A DNA stretch of 50,881 nt from an uncultured Fidelibacterota bacterium (GCA_913046805.1 CAJWTA010000002.1:1-50881), one strand, 5' to 3'. Positions 15,850-24,193 are shown, counted from the first letter of the stretch. Numbers and translations: made by a program. Notes: generated by a model not told the origin, from the sequence alone.

Positions 15850-17088
15850 TCATTTTACACCTTTTTCATTTTTATAGGCTTCATAAACATCGCGAAATAA
15901 ATCAACATCAGATTCAAAAGTTTCAGGAAGCAGAGGACCAAATGAAAAACGAAAAAATCTGTCATAAGGCGATTTATAGCTTGAGTCTTTGTTATGAGGA
16001 CGAGACATATCGCAATCAAAAGCACTCAATATAGCTGCCCCATGTTTGAACAATCTCTCATTAAATTCTAGACTAGTAAGCCCATCAGGTAGTTCTAGCC
16101 AATGATAAAAACCACCATTTCCAGTATATACTCCTAAACCCATTTTCATAAAAGCCTTACCATAGCGTTCACGCTGCCAATTATAATGCTTTTCTACGGC
16201 AGATCGAGCTTTTTTTACTCTGTTGGGCTCAAGTAGTTTAATTGCATAATTTTGAGATAAATGACTAACTCCTCCCATTCCAAAACTAGAGTAATTTGAC
16301 ATTATTTCTATGTTTGATTTACTAGCAATTATCCATCCTATTCTTATCCCTGGCGATTGAAGTCCTTTTGTGCACGCACCAGACAAGAAAATATTACTAC
16401 TTTCAATATCCTTAACAAATTCAATACCGCTAACTGATGGTGAATGAAACATTTCATATGCCTCATCTAACAAAATACCATTATTGGGCTCTTCTGCAAG
16501 CTTGATCAATTCGCGAAGCTCTTCACCTGAACGTGTCTGACCAGAAGGATTTTGAGGATTTGAAATAACTGATAATATAAGTGAATTAGGATTTAAATTT
16601 TCTCTATTAAAATATTCAGCGTTACTTGGATGAAAATTATTTTTTTTTGTGAAAGGAACAGTTTCATAATCAGCATTAGTTCGCGACAAAATATCTAAAT
16701 AGGCAGGCCATTCAATGCTCCCAATACGAACTTTTACATGATTCTTGAGGAAAGCCATAACCGTAAAAATTCCCGGTCTTCCACCAGCAAAAATCATAAT
16801 GTTTTCAGGAGATATGTTTGATTTATACTGGGAATTATAATAATCAGCTATTGATTCACGCAATTTAGGGTGACCCCAAGCTTTGGGGTAAAACCTATCC
16901 TCAAATGACACTTCGATATTGGAAGGTAAATTAGGACCTTCAAAATTTTCAATTGGTGTTGTCAAAGGGAAACCTTGTGACCAAGGATGCGTACCCTCAT
17001 CACCCATAAACTTACCATATGAATCACGGAACGCATATAGCGTTTCATAAATACCCATTGGAGGAACATGTGTTAAAAATTGAGACAT
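15850..17088 (-). CDS. PLP-dependent aminotransferase, class I/II
   Basis: The product is a 412-residue fold type I aminotransferase. SNPQNPSGQTRSGEEL corresponds to the substrate/cofactor Asn region. GILLDEAYEMF holds the PLP-ring Asp and Tyr. ACTKGLQSPGIRIGWI contains the Schiff-base lysine and the downstream Arg. FRFSFGPL near the end holds the carboxylate-binding Arg. The enzyme moves amino groups between an amino acid and a 2-oxo acid. It is flanked by a glutaredoxin and an NSS transporter. Substrate preference cannot be assigned. Confidence 0.88.
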   Translation of the reverse strand: MSQFLTHVPPMGIYETLYAFRDSYGKFMGDEGTHPWSQGFPLTTPIENFEGPNLPSNIEVSFEDRFYPKAWGHPKLRESIADYYNSQYKSNISPENIMIFAGGRPGIFTVMAFLKNHVKVRIGSIEWPAYLDILSRTNADYETVPFTKKNNFHPSNAEYFNRENLNPNSLILSVISNPQNPSGQTRSGEELRELIKLAEEPNNGILLDEAYEMFHSPSVSGIEFVKDIESSNIFLSGACTKGLQSPGIRIGWIIASKSNIEIMSNYSSFGMGGVSHLSQNYAIKLLEPNRVKKARSAVEKHYNWQRERYGKAFMKMGLGVYTGNGGFYHWLELPDGLTSLEFNERLFKHGAAILSAFDCDMSRPHNKDSSYKSPYDRFFRFSFGPLLPETFESDVDLFRDVYEAYKNEKGVK

Positions 17089-17102
17089 CTATTTATGAGA
17101 AT

Positions 17103-17327
17103 CTAAGAATAGTTTTTAATTAAATCGTCATATCCACCAATTGCTTCACCATCTATAACTATTTGAGGTACAGTGGTTGCTTTGCCAACTTCTAGCAATT
17201 TTGACCTGTCCCAACCTAATTCTTCGATATTGATTTCTTCGTACTTCCATCCTTTTTTATCGAAAAACATTTTTGCTAGATCACAATACCTGCACCAATT
17301 GGTACTATATATGAGAATTTCTTTCAT
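17103..17327 (-). CDS. glutaredoxin
   Basis: The product has 74 residues, a minimal glutaredoxin. The active site is NWCRYCDLAKMFF with a C-x-x-C dithiol (residues 12 and 15). The TVPQIVIDGEAIGGYDDL segment carries the cis-Pro and the glutathione-binding GGYDD. It catalyses thiol-disulfide exchange. Together with the nearby msrB and the two peroxiredoxins of the window it points to active thiol redox defence. It lies between the 32-residue membrane peptide and the aminotransferase, 14 bp from the latter. Confidence 0.9.
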   Translation of the reverse strand: MKEILIYSTNWCRYCDLAKMFFDKKGWKYEEINIEELGWDRSKLLEVGKATTVPQIVIDGEAIGGYDDLIKNYS

Positions 17328-17351
17328 ACTTTAGTTTAGTTGAAAAAGGCT

Positions 17352-17450
17352 TTACTTCTCCGGTTTATCAGCAATAACCATTAGCTTATGAATGACGTAA
17401 AACCCGCCAAGCGAAATAATCCATCCTACAGTGAAATAAAATAATTCCAT
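17352..17450 (-). CDS. 32-residue single-pass membrane peptide
   Basis: ATG follows a good ribosome site (AAAGGA, about 8 bp spacing) and encodes MELFYFTVGWIISLGGFYVI then HKLMVIADKPEK. This is one hydrophobic helix with a charged C-terminal tail. It is placed 12 bp after msrB and 24 bp before the glutaredoxin gene, in line with an operon. I do not recognise a family. Size and signals suggest a real small membrane protein, but conservation would be needed as proof. Confidence 0.5.
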   Translation of the reverse strand: MELFYFTVGWIISLGGFYVIHKLMVIADKPEK

Positions 17451-17462
17451 GACATAGTCCTT

Positions 17463-17951
17463 TTATTTTTTATCTTTAGCAACAAAATCTAATGCTAAAG
17501 AATTAATACAATATCTTAATCCAGTAGGTCGCGGCCCATCCTCAAAAACATGACCAAGGTGAGAGTCACATTTTGCACACGTAACCTCGATTCGTTTCAT
17601 TCCAAAGCTGTAATCCATTTTTGTCTTAACCTTACTCTTATCTAAAGCGTCATAAAAAGCAGGCCAACCTGAACCAGAGTCGTATTTGGTATTAGAACTG
17701 AAGAGTTCATTATCGCATCCAGCACACACGTAAGTACCCACCTCTTTATGATTATAGTATTTTCCTGTAAATGCCCTTTCAGTACCTTTTTCCCTTAGAA
17801 TTTGGTATTCCGCAGGGGTTAAGCATGCTTGCCATTCTTTATCGGTTCTTTCGACTTTGTCCATAAAAATTCCTTCCGCAGGATTTTTTTTGCTTTGCGC
17901 AAAAAGCTGAAAAGCAAAACAGTAAAGTGTAATTAAAATAATTTTTTTCAT
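17463..17951 (-). CDS. msrB: peptide-methionine (R)-S-oxide reductase, exported
   Basis: The product has 162 residues with a signal peptide (MKKIILITLYCFAFQLFAQS). Zinc ligands are C76/C79 (CAGC) and C125/C128 (CAKC). The catalytic Cys148 lies in RYCINS. SGSGWPAFY, HLGHVFEDGP and TGLRYCIN are MsrB signatures. It reduces the R form of methionine sulfoxide in proteins, here probably in the periplasm. Catalytic Cys is encoded normally (no Sec codon), unlike the peroxiredoxins in this window. Confidence 0.95.
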   Translation of the reverse strand: MKKIILITLYCFAFQLFAQSKKNPAEGIFMDKVERTDKEWQACLTPAEYQILREKGTERAFTGKYYNHKEVGTYVCAGCDNELFSSNTKYDSGSGWPAFYDALDKSKVKTKMDYSFGMKRIEVTCAKCDSHLGHVFEDGPRPTGLRYCINSLALDFVAKDKK

Positions 17952-18006
17952 ACCTAAATATACTTAATTATACATTTAGAGATTTAGATTTTAAATGGGA
18001 ATCGTA

Positions 18007-20301
18007 TTAGAACAAGAATCTGTATTGAAGTGTTATACTTCTTCCAGTTTCAGGCATGATTGATTTTATTCTAGACAGATGATTATAATAGATCTCATCA
18101 AAAATATTGTCAATTTGGAAGATAATCTTATGAGTGCCCTTCCAACTATTTATGCTGTAGCTTCCGAAAAGGTCCACACATATATATCCATCCGTTTGAT
18201 CTTCAAATTGACCCAATCTTTTCTGATCGAACCCTCTAACAACCTGAAATGTGTAAGAAAGATTATTTTGCCCCAAATAAGATAATTTTCCCCTGGCTTT
18301 TGCTGCGGGCATATAAGGCAGAGGCATTGAAGCGTTAATATCATCTCCAATCACCGTAGAATAGTCAACACTAAGGGTTGTATTATTCACTTTGTAAGAT
18401 AGATCGAATTCCAAGCCAGATATATTTGCCTCTATACCCTTCATTTGATATTTGTAAAGCCATCCAGTAGATCCACTCCCCCATTCAATCCAATCTGCAC
18501 CTGGGACATATCCATTTCCAATCTTTGAAAATAAATGATAATTAGGACTATAATTATTGAACGCAGTTACGCTTGAAGAAAATTTATTTTTCTCATATTT
18601 AGTAGATATTTCAAATCCTAATGTTGATTCTAAATCAAGGTCGGGTTGACCAATTTCGTAAGAGTAACTACCCAGATGAGGTCCATCAGAAAATAAATCT
18701 TCGATACCGGGAGCGCGTTGGGTGTACATGGCGCTCGTTGAAAATGCCCAATGATTCCAATCTTTCAATAAAGTGAGCATCGCCGAGCCCAAATGAAATG
18801 TTCTATCTTTAACTAAAGATTTATCAAAGTTTGAAAAAAGAACATCAGAAACAATGGGAGCTACTGAAAGCATTTCATATCGAAACGAATTTTGCAGCGT
18901 AAAATCTCTTAGATCAATCTCTCTAAAAGAAAATAAGGCTAGATTAATTTCATCAGTGTTGGGAGTCCAATAGAACCCTCCAGCGCTAAACTTTCTATAT
19001 TGAAACAATGAACCTAGTGTCCTTCCAAATCCAGAAAGCTTTCCTTGTAAAGAAAATATTTGTTGTCTCAACCTTACAGCTGCATAATTATCATTGGATT
19101 CAAATTCTCTGTGCTCGTAACCAACAAATCTTTGTTCAAGATCAAAAATATCATATTTATCAAATAATTGAATATCTCGATGCAAAATTAATTTTTGTGT
19201 AATCTTCTTCATTTCAAGGTCAACACCGCTAATATGACCTTCCGGACTTCCTGGTATACCATAATTCATTGACAAAAACTCTACCGAAGCACTGGTTCTA
19301 CCTTTATCTCCATAATTTGAAATTCCTGTAAAAAATTCATTATTATTCACGGATGTATTCTTCAAAACACCCACCGGCGTCATTTGATCTCCAGCAGAAC
19401 GATTCAAGACCGAAAATCTTAATTGATTGTTTTTAAAAGGCAAGTGATACACTAAGTTGGTAAATACACTACTATTTCCAGACTCTCCCCCAATTATTCC
19501 ATGAAAATGTGAATGGTCAAACTTGACTTCTGGCATTGAATTTTTATCTATGTCAATTACTCCAGCAATAGCATTTGAGCCATAAATCAAAGATTTAGCA
19601 CCTCTTATGACTTCAATGCTCTGAGCGGTTGTCATATCCATGCTCACAGCATGATCTGCGGAGGTTTGAGAAAGGTCTCCCAATTTTAAACCACCATCAG
19701 TCATCAAGAATCGATCGCCAGAATACCCTCTAAGAACAGGTCTTGCTGTAGCCTGACCCATTGAACCTACCTCTACACCCATTTCATCAGAAAGTGTAGC
19801 AGCCAGCGTTCCTTTCATTTTTTCATGCATTTCTGATCCAGAAAGAGAAATGGTTGATATGGTTTTTGAACCTTCAAACTCAGGGTGGGCGCCAACAGAT
19901 ATCTCATTAAAATGCAAAATTTCAACATTAAGATAAATAGAGCCTAAATCAATGTTGGTATCATTAGAATTTATAAAAACGGTTGTATCTTGATACCCAA
20001 TCAGCGCAAACGATAGATTAAAAGACTCTTTGGGTACATTTTGAATTTCAAAAGATCCATCTTCTTTTGAAACAGCTCCTGAATATTCTCCAACTACTAC
20101 TATATTTACGCTTTGAAGTGGAGATTTCTGCTCTTTATCATAAATAAAACCAGTAACAGTTCGGCTTTGAGCAAAAAGCATGCTCAAAGCCGAGGTTACT
20201 ACAATGATTGCGTGATTGACTTTGCAACCACACGAACACTGTTTATCATTGCGTTTATTTGACAACGACAGGGACATTATTAGTTGAAGTGTAGTCTGCA
20301 T
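18007..20301 (-). CDS. TonB-dependent receptor, probably for a metal or metal complex
   Basis: The product has up to 764 residues. After a leader with a Cys-rich CSCGC stretch and a hydrophobic segment ending SMLFAQS comes a carboxypeptidase-regulatory-like domain (about 48-130: VTGFIYDKEQKSPLQSVNIVVVG). A plug (about 150-255: VGSMGQATARPVLRGYSGDRFLMTDGGLKLGDLSQTSADHA) and a barrel ending in Phe follow. Similar receptors serve zinc, copper or cobalamin uptake. It follows a His-rich lipoprotein gene, overlapping it by 47 bp. An internal ATG at 20277 would reduce this to 23 bp and is a fair alternative start. Confidence 0.85.
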   Translation of the reverse strand: MQTTLQLIMSLSLSNKRNDKQCSCGCKVNHAIIVVTSALSMLFAQSRTVTGFIYDKEQKSPLQSVNIVVVGEYSGAVSKEDGSFEIQNVPKESFNLSFALIGYQDTTVFINSNDTNIDLGSIYLNVEILHFNEISVGAHPEFEGSKTISTISLSGSEMHEKMKGTLAATLSDEMGVEVGSMGQATARPVLRGYSGDRFLMTDGGLKLGDLSQTSADHAVSMDMTTAQSIEVIRGAKSLIYGSNAIAGVIDIDKNSMPEVKFDHSHFHGIIGGESGNSSVFTNLVYHLPFKNNQLRFSVLNRSAGDQMTPVGVLKNTSVNNNEFFTGISNYGDKGRTSASVEFLSMNYGIPGSPEGHISGVDLEMKKITQKLILHRDIQLFDKYDIFDLEQRFVGYEHREFESNDNYAAVRLRQQIFSLQGKLSGFGRTLGSLFQYRKFSAGGFYWTPNTDEINLALFSFREIDLRDFTLQNSFRYEMLSVAPIVSDVLFSNFDKSLVKDRTFHLGSAMLTLLKDWNHWAFSTSAMYTQRAPGIEDLFSDGPHLGSYSYEIGQPDLDLESTLGFEISTKYEKNKFSSSVTAFNNYSPNYHLFSKIGNGYVPGADWIEWGSGSTGWLYKYQMKGIEANISGLEFDLSYKVNNTTLSVDYSTVIGDDINASMPLPYMPAAKARGKLSYLGQNNLSYTFQVVRGFDQKRLGQFEDQTDGYICVDLFGSYSINSWKGTHKIIFQIDNIFDEIYYNHLSRIKSIMPETGRSITLQYRFLF

Positions 20302-20809
20302 GATCTCCGTGCATCAATTCAAGCTTAAAGCCTGTAGATCCGGTAGAAACTCCAACTACTTCTAAAACCTTATCACCGTGTTCATCATCGTGGTCATCGT
20401 GGCCATGGTCATCGTGGCCTTCTTCCTCGTGTTCAACCATAGCAATCTTAGCAACAGCTGTATTGAATCCAGAAACTCTTACGCCACCTTCTTCATCGCC
20501 ATGATCATCGTGACCATGATCATCGTGACCATCTTCTTCATGCTCTATTTCTTTTCCATCTTTATCTAGAAAATGAACCATGAAGTGTAAAGTGTCGCCA
20601 ACGCCAAGTTCGATGGAACCAGTTTTAGTTCCTTTGAACTCTTTGTAGGCCTCAACGCCATCCTCTGTTTCAAGAACGAAACCATCCGCATCGGTATGAC
20701 CTTCATCATCATCGTTTTTATCTTCACAACTAACTGCAAATAAAAGTACAAATCCAGCTAGGAGGGAGTACAAATAGTTGCGTGAAGTGATAATATCAAT
20801 ATTTGACAT
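20255..20809 (-). CDS. His/Asp-rich metal-binding lipoprotein
   Basis: The product has 184 residues. A lipoprotein signal ends LFAVSC, followed by acidic EDKNDDDEGHTDADG. Two blocks of tandem histidine-aspartate sequence (about residues 88-106 and 125-145, each with the unit GHDDHGHDD) would bind zinc or another divalent metal. The rest looks like a beta-sandwich (VGDTLHFMVHFLDKDGKE). A strong ribosome site AAGGAG precedes it. It lies between a secreted His/Cys protein and a TonB receptor. It probably presents or buffers metal at the cell surface; no named family is recognised. Confidence 0.78.
   Translation of the reverse strand: MSNIDIITSRNYLYSLLAGFVLLFAVSCEDKNDDDEGHTDADGFVLETEDGVEAYKEFKGTKTGSIELGVGDTLHFMVHFLDKDGKEIEHEEDGHDDHGHDDHGDEEGGVRVSGFNTAVAKIAMVEHEEEGHDDHGHDDHDDEHGDKVLEVVGVSTGSTGFKLELMHGDHADYTSTNNVPVVVK
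20376..20542. repeat. two clusters of GATCATCGTGACC-like short tandem repeats inside the His-rich lipoprotein gene
   Basis: Plus-strand units such as CATCGTGGTCATCGTGGCC (about 20386-20428) and CATGATCATCGTGACC twice (about 20500-20531) are imperfect tandem copies. They encode the HDDHGHDDHG blocks. They may expand or contract by slippage and change the number of histidines. They are protein-coding and not a CRISPR array. Confidence 0.6.
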
Positions 20810-20888
20810 TATAGCTCCTTATTTTATTTTTATTTTTAAGTTAAGTAAGTTTGTTTTTTAAACAGCTAACAACTGCTGATAAATGTAT

Positions 20889-21233
20889 TTAAGTGAGGGG
20901 TTTTGGGGGTGCTCGTGTTGAAAAAATTCCGTGCTCAGGGGAAGAATAATAAATTTCTAAAATTATTGGAATCTTGTCAACATGAACCAGACGAAAATTT
21001 GACGATATGTCATTCGATGATCCATCATCTGACAAGATCCGATTTACGGTAAACCAATGACAAGATTCACCAGCTTTGCGATGGGAATCTTTTTCACAAT
21101 GTTCATCGCACATAGTTTGATCAACAGGTGCAATGTCATGAGCGTGTCCATCATGTAGAGCAGACAAAAAAGTGAAAAGAACTAGCCATATAGCTAAGAA
21201 AGTTGATGTAATTTTTTTAAGACTATAGAACAT
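20889..21233 (-). CDS. small secreted His/Cys-containing protein (DUF2946-like)
   Basis: The product has 114 residues. A signal peptide (to about residue 26) is followed by HDGHAHDIAPVDQTMCDEHCEK, a possible metal site, and it ends with STRAPPKPLT. The short signal-plus-His layout and the RAPP-type C-terminus resemble DUF2946-like proteins found near metal uptake or efflux genes. It precedes the His-rich lipoprotein by 79 bp and follows the DRR peptide gene by 4 bp. A metal role is inferred from context and composition. Confidence 0.6.
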   Translation of the reverse strand: MFYSLKKITSTFLAIWLVLFTFLSALHDGHAHDIAPVDQTMCDEHCEKDSHRKAGESCHWFTVNRILSDDGSSNDISSNFRLVHVDKIPIILEIYYSSPEHGIFSTRAPPKPLT

Positions 21234-21237
21234 TAAA

Positions 21238-21390
21238 CTAACTTATGCGTCTTTCAGACCCTAATCTCCTATCGAGATTATCCCTTCTGTCACCAGATGA
21301 TCGGCGATCAATTTCCACAGGTAAGTTCTGCTTTCTGCGATCTTCAATCCGACGATCAGATTCTCTTCTTTCTTTTTCTCTATTATTCAT
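21238..21390 (-). CDS. 50-residue Arg-rich peptide with repeated DRR motifs
   Basis: ATG at 21390 to TAG at 21238 encodes a very basic and acidic mixture: RRESDRRIEDRRK, EIDRRSSGDRRDNLDRR and ERR. There are seven (D/E/R)RR triplets in 50 residues. Such DRR/ERR repeats occur in small proteins of many bacteria with no settled function; no globular fold is expected. The stop is 4 bp from the next ATG, so it is likely the first gene of the metal operon. The opposite-strand reading frame across it is a shadow. Confidence 0.55.
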   Translation of the reverse strand: MNNREKERRESDRRIEDRRKQNLPVEIDRRSSGDRRDNLDRRLGSERRIS

Positions 21391-21452
21391 TTATTCTTAC
21401 AAAATTAATAGTGGAGAACTTATCGAGTAATAAATCATTAAGTCAATTGGTT

Positions 21453-21485
21453 AAAAAAAAGGTTGTGTAAAGATTACACAACCTC
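21453..21485 (-). terminator. intrinsic terminator downstream of tRNA-Asn
   Basis: On the minus strand, an 11-bp perfect stem AGGTTGTGTAA / TTACACAACCT with a 3-base loop (TCT) is followed directly by eight T residues (21453-21460). It starts 4 bp past the end of tRNA-Asn. This is a textbook Rho-independent terminator. Confidence 0.9.
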
Positions 21486-21489
21486 TTTG

Positions 21490-21562
21490 CTCCGGAGGAG
21501 GGACTCGAACCCCCGACCTGGTGGTTAACAGCCACTCGCTCTACCAACTGAGCTACTCCGGA
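21490..21562 (-). tRNA. tRNA-Asn(GUU)
   Basis: The minus-strand sequence forms a full 73-nt cloverleaf: acceptor TCCGGAG/CTCCGGA, D arm with AGCTCAGTTGGTAGAGC, and anticodon loop TGTTAAC giving GUU (Asn). The T arm is GGGGG-TTCGAGT-CCCTC and the discriminator G. CCA is not encoded. A strong terminator follows immediately. Confidence 0.97.
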
Positions 21563-21625
21563 CTGTGAAAATCATTTTATAGCGACAGCAAATTTATAAT
21601 ATTTATTTTCGAGACGCCAATAAAA

Positions 21626-23485
21626 TTACATTTCTTTTTCAGCTTTTAGTTGCATTCCATCGAGAAATTGCCCATGGTCTAGTTCCTTAGGATTTAGATA
21701 TACCACACCATCTTCATCATGGGGTGAAATTAACACTGAATGTGCAGATTTAAGCCCTCCAAGCCACCAACGAGCATCTTGGATATATATCAAGTCTCCA
21801 GCATTTGCCTTCATTCTTTTCATATCGTTATTTGAAAATTGAATACCGTTCTTTTCTTGTTCATTTACTTTCCAATCAACTATAATTTTTTCTCCAATTT
21901 GTTCATTTGGTTTAGAACCCTTATAGATACCTTTGAGTAATGCAGCATCAAATATTGTTAATCCTTTTAATTTTTTGTCTGATTCAGGTTTTGTAAGAAG
22001 CGATACAATAATACCAACACTAGCACAAACTACGATATTGTATAAAGCGCCAATGTAGGAATAACCACGATCTGGTCTTAGTTCAATTCCATGCGCAAAA
22101 GGTGATATTAATTGTGGGTAAAATTGACCGAGGACCATTAAAAAGGCTCCTCCAATGAATGTCGCTATAATTCCTGCCGTAGTAAACCTTTTCCAGAAGA
22201 TACCCAAAAATACTCCCACTGCAAGCGGCGGGGTGAAGGTCGAATGAAACCACCCATTTGCCTCATAGATAGAGTCAAAGGTATTGAAAAAAGGTACCAT
22301 AATAACTGCAATAATTTTTACACCAAGAGAGGTCCAACGAGCAAACTCAAGCTGCTCTTTATCGCTTCGCTTCTTTTTGGATAGGGGTTTATAAATATCG
22401 TTTACAATGATCGCAGAAGATGCATTTACTAGCGTATCTGATGTTGACATCAAAGCAGCGCATAATGCTGCGATTATAAAACCAAAAACACCTGGAGATG
22501 CTATCACATTTGTAACTGCAACAAATACATCATTTGAGGCCATATCTAAAGGAAGAGTACCGGGTACTGCATTAGTAATTGCCCTACCTATCCAACCTGC
22601 ATTTGAAACGACAATAGCAGATATTGGCAATATCACGAGTGTATTAAAAGCTACAGCTTTACGACCATCATTTACACTACGAGCAGCCATAAATCGCATT
22701 ATTAGACCTTGATTTAAAAATAAAAAGCCAACCGATCCCGCTATTCCATCCTGCCAAAATATTCCAACAAAGTTAAAGTCCGGAGGTTTGTTAAAATGCG
22801 CTAGCGGAAGTTTTTCTATTGGAGAAAGATTCATCCAAAAAGCTTGAAAACCGGAGTAAGGAGTATTGTTTCCTAAATATTGAATCCCTAGATAAAAAAG
22901 TAAAAGCCCAGCAAAAATTAGAATAAATCCCTGAATGAGGTCCGTAAAAATAACCGAAGTCTGTCCTCCAAAATGCATGTATATCGTTGTCGCAATAGCT
23001 ATGATTACCACAGTTAACATAAGGGGTATTCCAAAAATTCTATACAAAGCAGTTGCAAGAGTGAGAAATTGAATAGCAATGTATCCAATCATAAAAATTA
23101 ATGTCATGAAAGTTGCTAAATAGCGGGCCTTCGCATTGAATCTTCTCTCAAAGTATTCTGGGATCGATCTTATCTTCATATAGTATATGATAGGAAGCCA
23201 TCCAAACATAAAAAGTGGAACAAAAAACCAATCATTCATGTACGTCATTGTCGATGAAAGGCCATACTGATATGCTTTGGTGGAATATTTTAAAAAGCTA
23301 TGGGACCCCACTCCCGTAGCAACAATTGAAATAGCTATTAACCACCAAGCAAATCTTCTCCCACCAAAAAAATAATCCGTTGTAGTTTTGCTATATCGTC
23401 CAAAATAAGCCCCAAAACCCATCACAACAGCAAAGTAACCAATTATGATAATTCGATCTAATGACGTTCCAATAGCTAAATCCAT
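21626..23485 (-). CDS. sodium:solute symporter (SSS family)
   Basis: The product has about 619 residues with 13-14 helices. DYFFGGRRFAWWLIAISIVATGVGSHSFLKYSTKAYQYG matches the N-terminal core of SSS transporters, and SIPEYFERRFNAKARYLAT is the family GxPEYxxxRF motif. The C-terminal ~100 residues are a soluble tail (IVDWKVNEQEKNGIQ..., LVYLNPKELDHGQ). I place the start at ATG 23485 because it overlaps the stop of the upstream small membrane gene as TAATG. A longer reading frame to 23569 exists but would overlap that gene by 85 bp. The substrate (sugar, amino acid or carboxylate) is not evident. Confidence 0.9.
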   Translation of the reverse strand: MDLAIGTSLDRIIIIGYFAVVMGFGAYFGRYSKTTTDYFFGGRRFAWWLIAISIVATGVGSHSFLKYSTKAYQYGLSSTMTYMNDWFFVPLFMFGWLPIIYYMKIRSIPEYFERRFNAKARYLATFMTLIFMIGYIAIQFLTLATALYRIFGIPLMLTVVIIAIATTIYMHFGGQTSVIFTDLIQGFILIFAGLLLFYLGIQYLGNNTPYSGFQAFWMNLSPIEKLPLAHFNKPPDFNFVGIFWQDGIAGSVGFLFLNQGLIMRFMAARSVNDGRKAVAFNTLVILPISAIVVSNAGWIGRAITNAVPGTLPLDMASNDVFVAVTNVIASPGVFGFIIAALCAALMSTSDTLVNASSAIIVNDIYKPLSKKKRSDKEQLEFARWTSLGVKIIAVIMVPFFNTFDSIYEANGWFHSTFTPPLAVGVFLGIFWKRFTTAGIIATFIGGAFLMVLGQFYPQLISPFAHGIELRPDRGYSYIGALYNIVVCASVGIIVSLLTKPESDKKLKGLTIFDAALLKGIYKGSKPNEQIGEKIIVDWKVNEQEKNGIQFSNNDMKRMKANAGDLIYIQDARWWLGGLKSAHSVLISPHDEDGVVYLNPKELDHGQFLDGMQLKAEKEM

Positions 23486-23697
23486 TATTGGCTCCGTAAA
23501 GCTAAAATTATAAAAGTAAAATGCAAACCAGCCCAAAAAAAGAAGCCATAAAATAAGACCCAAAGCCATTTTTTATGCCTATCATAACTAGGTCGAAGAG
23601 CTTTAGTTCGAAGGATGAGAGTCAATCCTACTATGAAAACTACGCCGCCAACTCCGTATAAATAAATAAATGGCAGCCAAGTTCTAAAAAAATCCAT
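23485..23697 (-). CDS. 70-residue two-helix membrane protein, probable symporter partner
   Basis: MDFFRTWLPFIYLYGVGGVV begins a first helix (about 5-28). A basic loop RTKALRPSYDRHKKW and a second helix (about 44-66) follow. The stop TAA overlaps the symporter ATG as TAATG, so the two are translationally coupled. Small two-helix subunits are known next to other SSS symporters (for example YhdT with PanF), but this sequence is not recognised as that family. A helper or subunit role is inferred from coupling. Confidence 0.7.
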   Translation of the reverse strand: MDFFRTWLPFIYLYGVGGVVFIVGLTLILRTKALRPSYDRHKKWLWVLFYGFFFWAGLHFTFIILALRSQ

Positions 23698-23698
23698 A

Positions 23699-24193
23699 TT
23701 ATTTTAACCTATCATAGTAAGGTTTTAAGCTATCGTAAGTATCATATAGTCCTTCCATAATCACCTTACTTTGCCCTACTACAGGCATAAAATTTGTATC
23801 CCCTTCCCATCTAGGAACAAGATGAAAATGAATATGATCAGAAATTCCAGCACCTCCGGCCTTTCCTATATTCGCTCCAAAATTAAACCCACTAGGGTTC
23901 ATCGTTGATTTTAAAATTTCCATAGATTGCTTTGATAAATTCATTATCTCTAACAATGTTGAAGTGGATAGGTCAGTAAGAGAATCGGTATGCTTGTTTG
24001 AGCAAATCAATATATGTCCATTTGTATAGGGGTATAAATTCATAACCACGAAGGCTTCACTGCCTTTATATAAAATTAAAATATCTCTTAGATTATCATC
24101 ATTGGTATTTTTTGAACAGAAAACGCATACATTGTCAGAATTTTTTTTACGCTTCAAATATTCCATTCGCCAAGGAGCCCACATTCGATCCAT
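23699..24193 (-). CDS. HIT-family nucleotide hydrolase/phosphorylase
   Basis: The product has 164 residues. The histidine triad is DHIHFHLVPRW (His120, 122, 124), with His60 in NGHILIC. The N-terminus RMWAPWRMEYL and CVFC (Cys23, 26) place it with the AP4A-phosphorylase-like HIT group. Members cleave nucleotide phosphoanhydrides or nucleoside phosphoramidates. It lies 1 bp upstream of the two-helix membrane gene in a series running from manC. Confidence 0.9.
   Translation of the reverse strand: MDRMWAPWRMEYLKRKKNSDNVCVFCSKNTNDDNLRDILILYKGSEAFVVMNLYPYTNGHILICSNKHTDSLTDLSTSTLLEIMNLSKQSMEILKSTMNPSGFNFGANIGKAGGAGISDHIHFHLVPRWEGDTNFMPVVGQSKVIMEGLYDTYDSLKPYYDRLK

Noticed and set aside
20376..20542. 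CRISPR-like short repeats
   Set aside because: The units are adjacent without spacers and encode a histidine-rich stretch of a lipoprotein.
20378..20569. Plus-strand hydrophobic frame with Ile/Val-rich sequence
   Set aside because: Shadow of the His-Asp repeats of the lipoprotein gene on the other strand.
20850..20885. Possible terminator hairpin AACAGC...GCTG
   Set aside because: The stem is only 4-5 bp and the following A/T tract is mixed, so it is not convincing.
21245..21430. 61-residue plus-strand frame
   Set aside because: Antisense of the DRR-repeat gene, no homology visible and no ribosome site.
23485..23569. N-terminal extension of the SSS symporter to 23569
   Set aside because: It would overlap the small membrane gene by 85 bp, while ATG 23485 overlaps its stop as TAATG and begins just before the conserved region.
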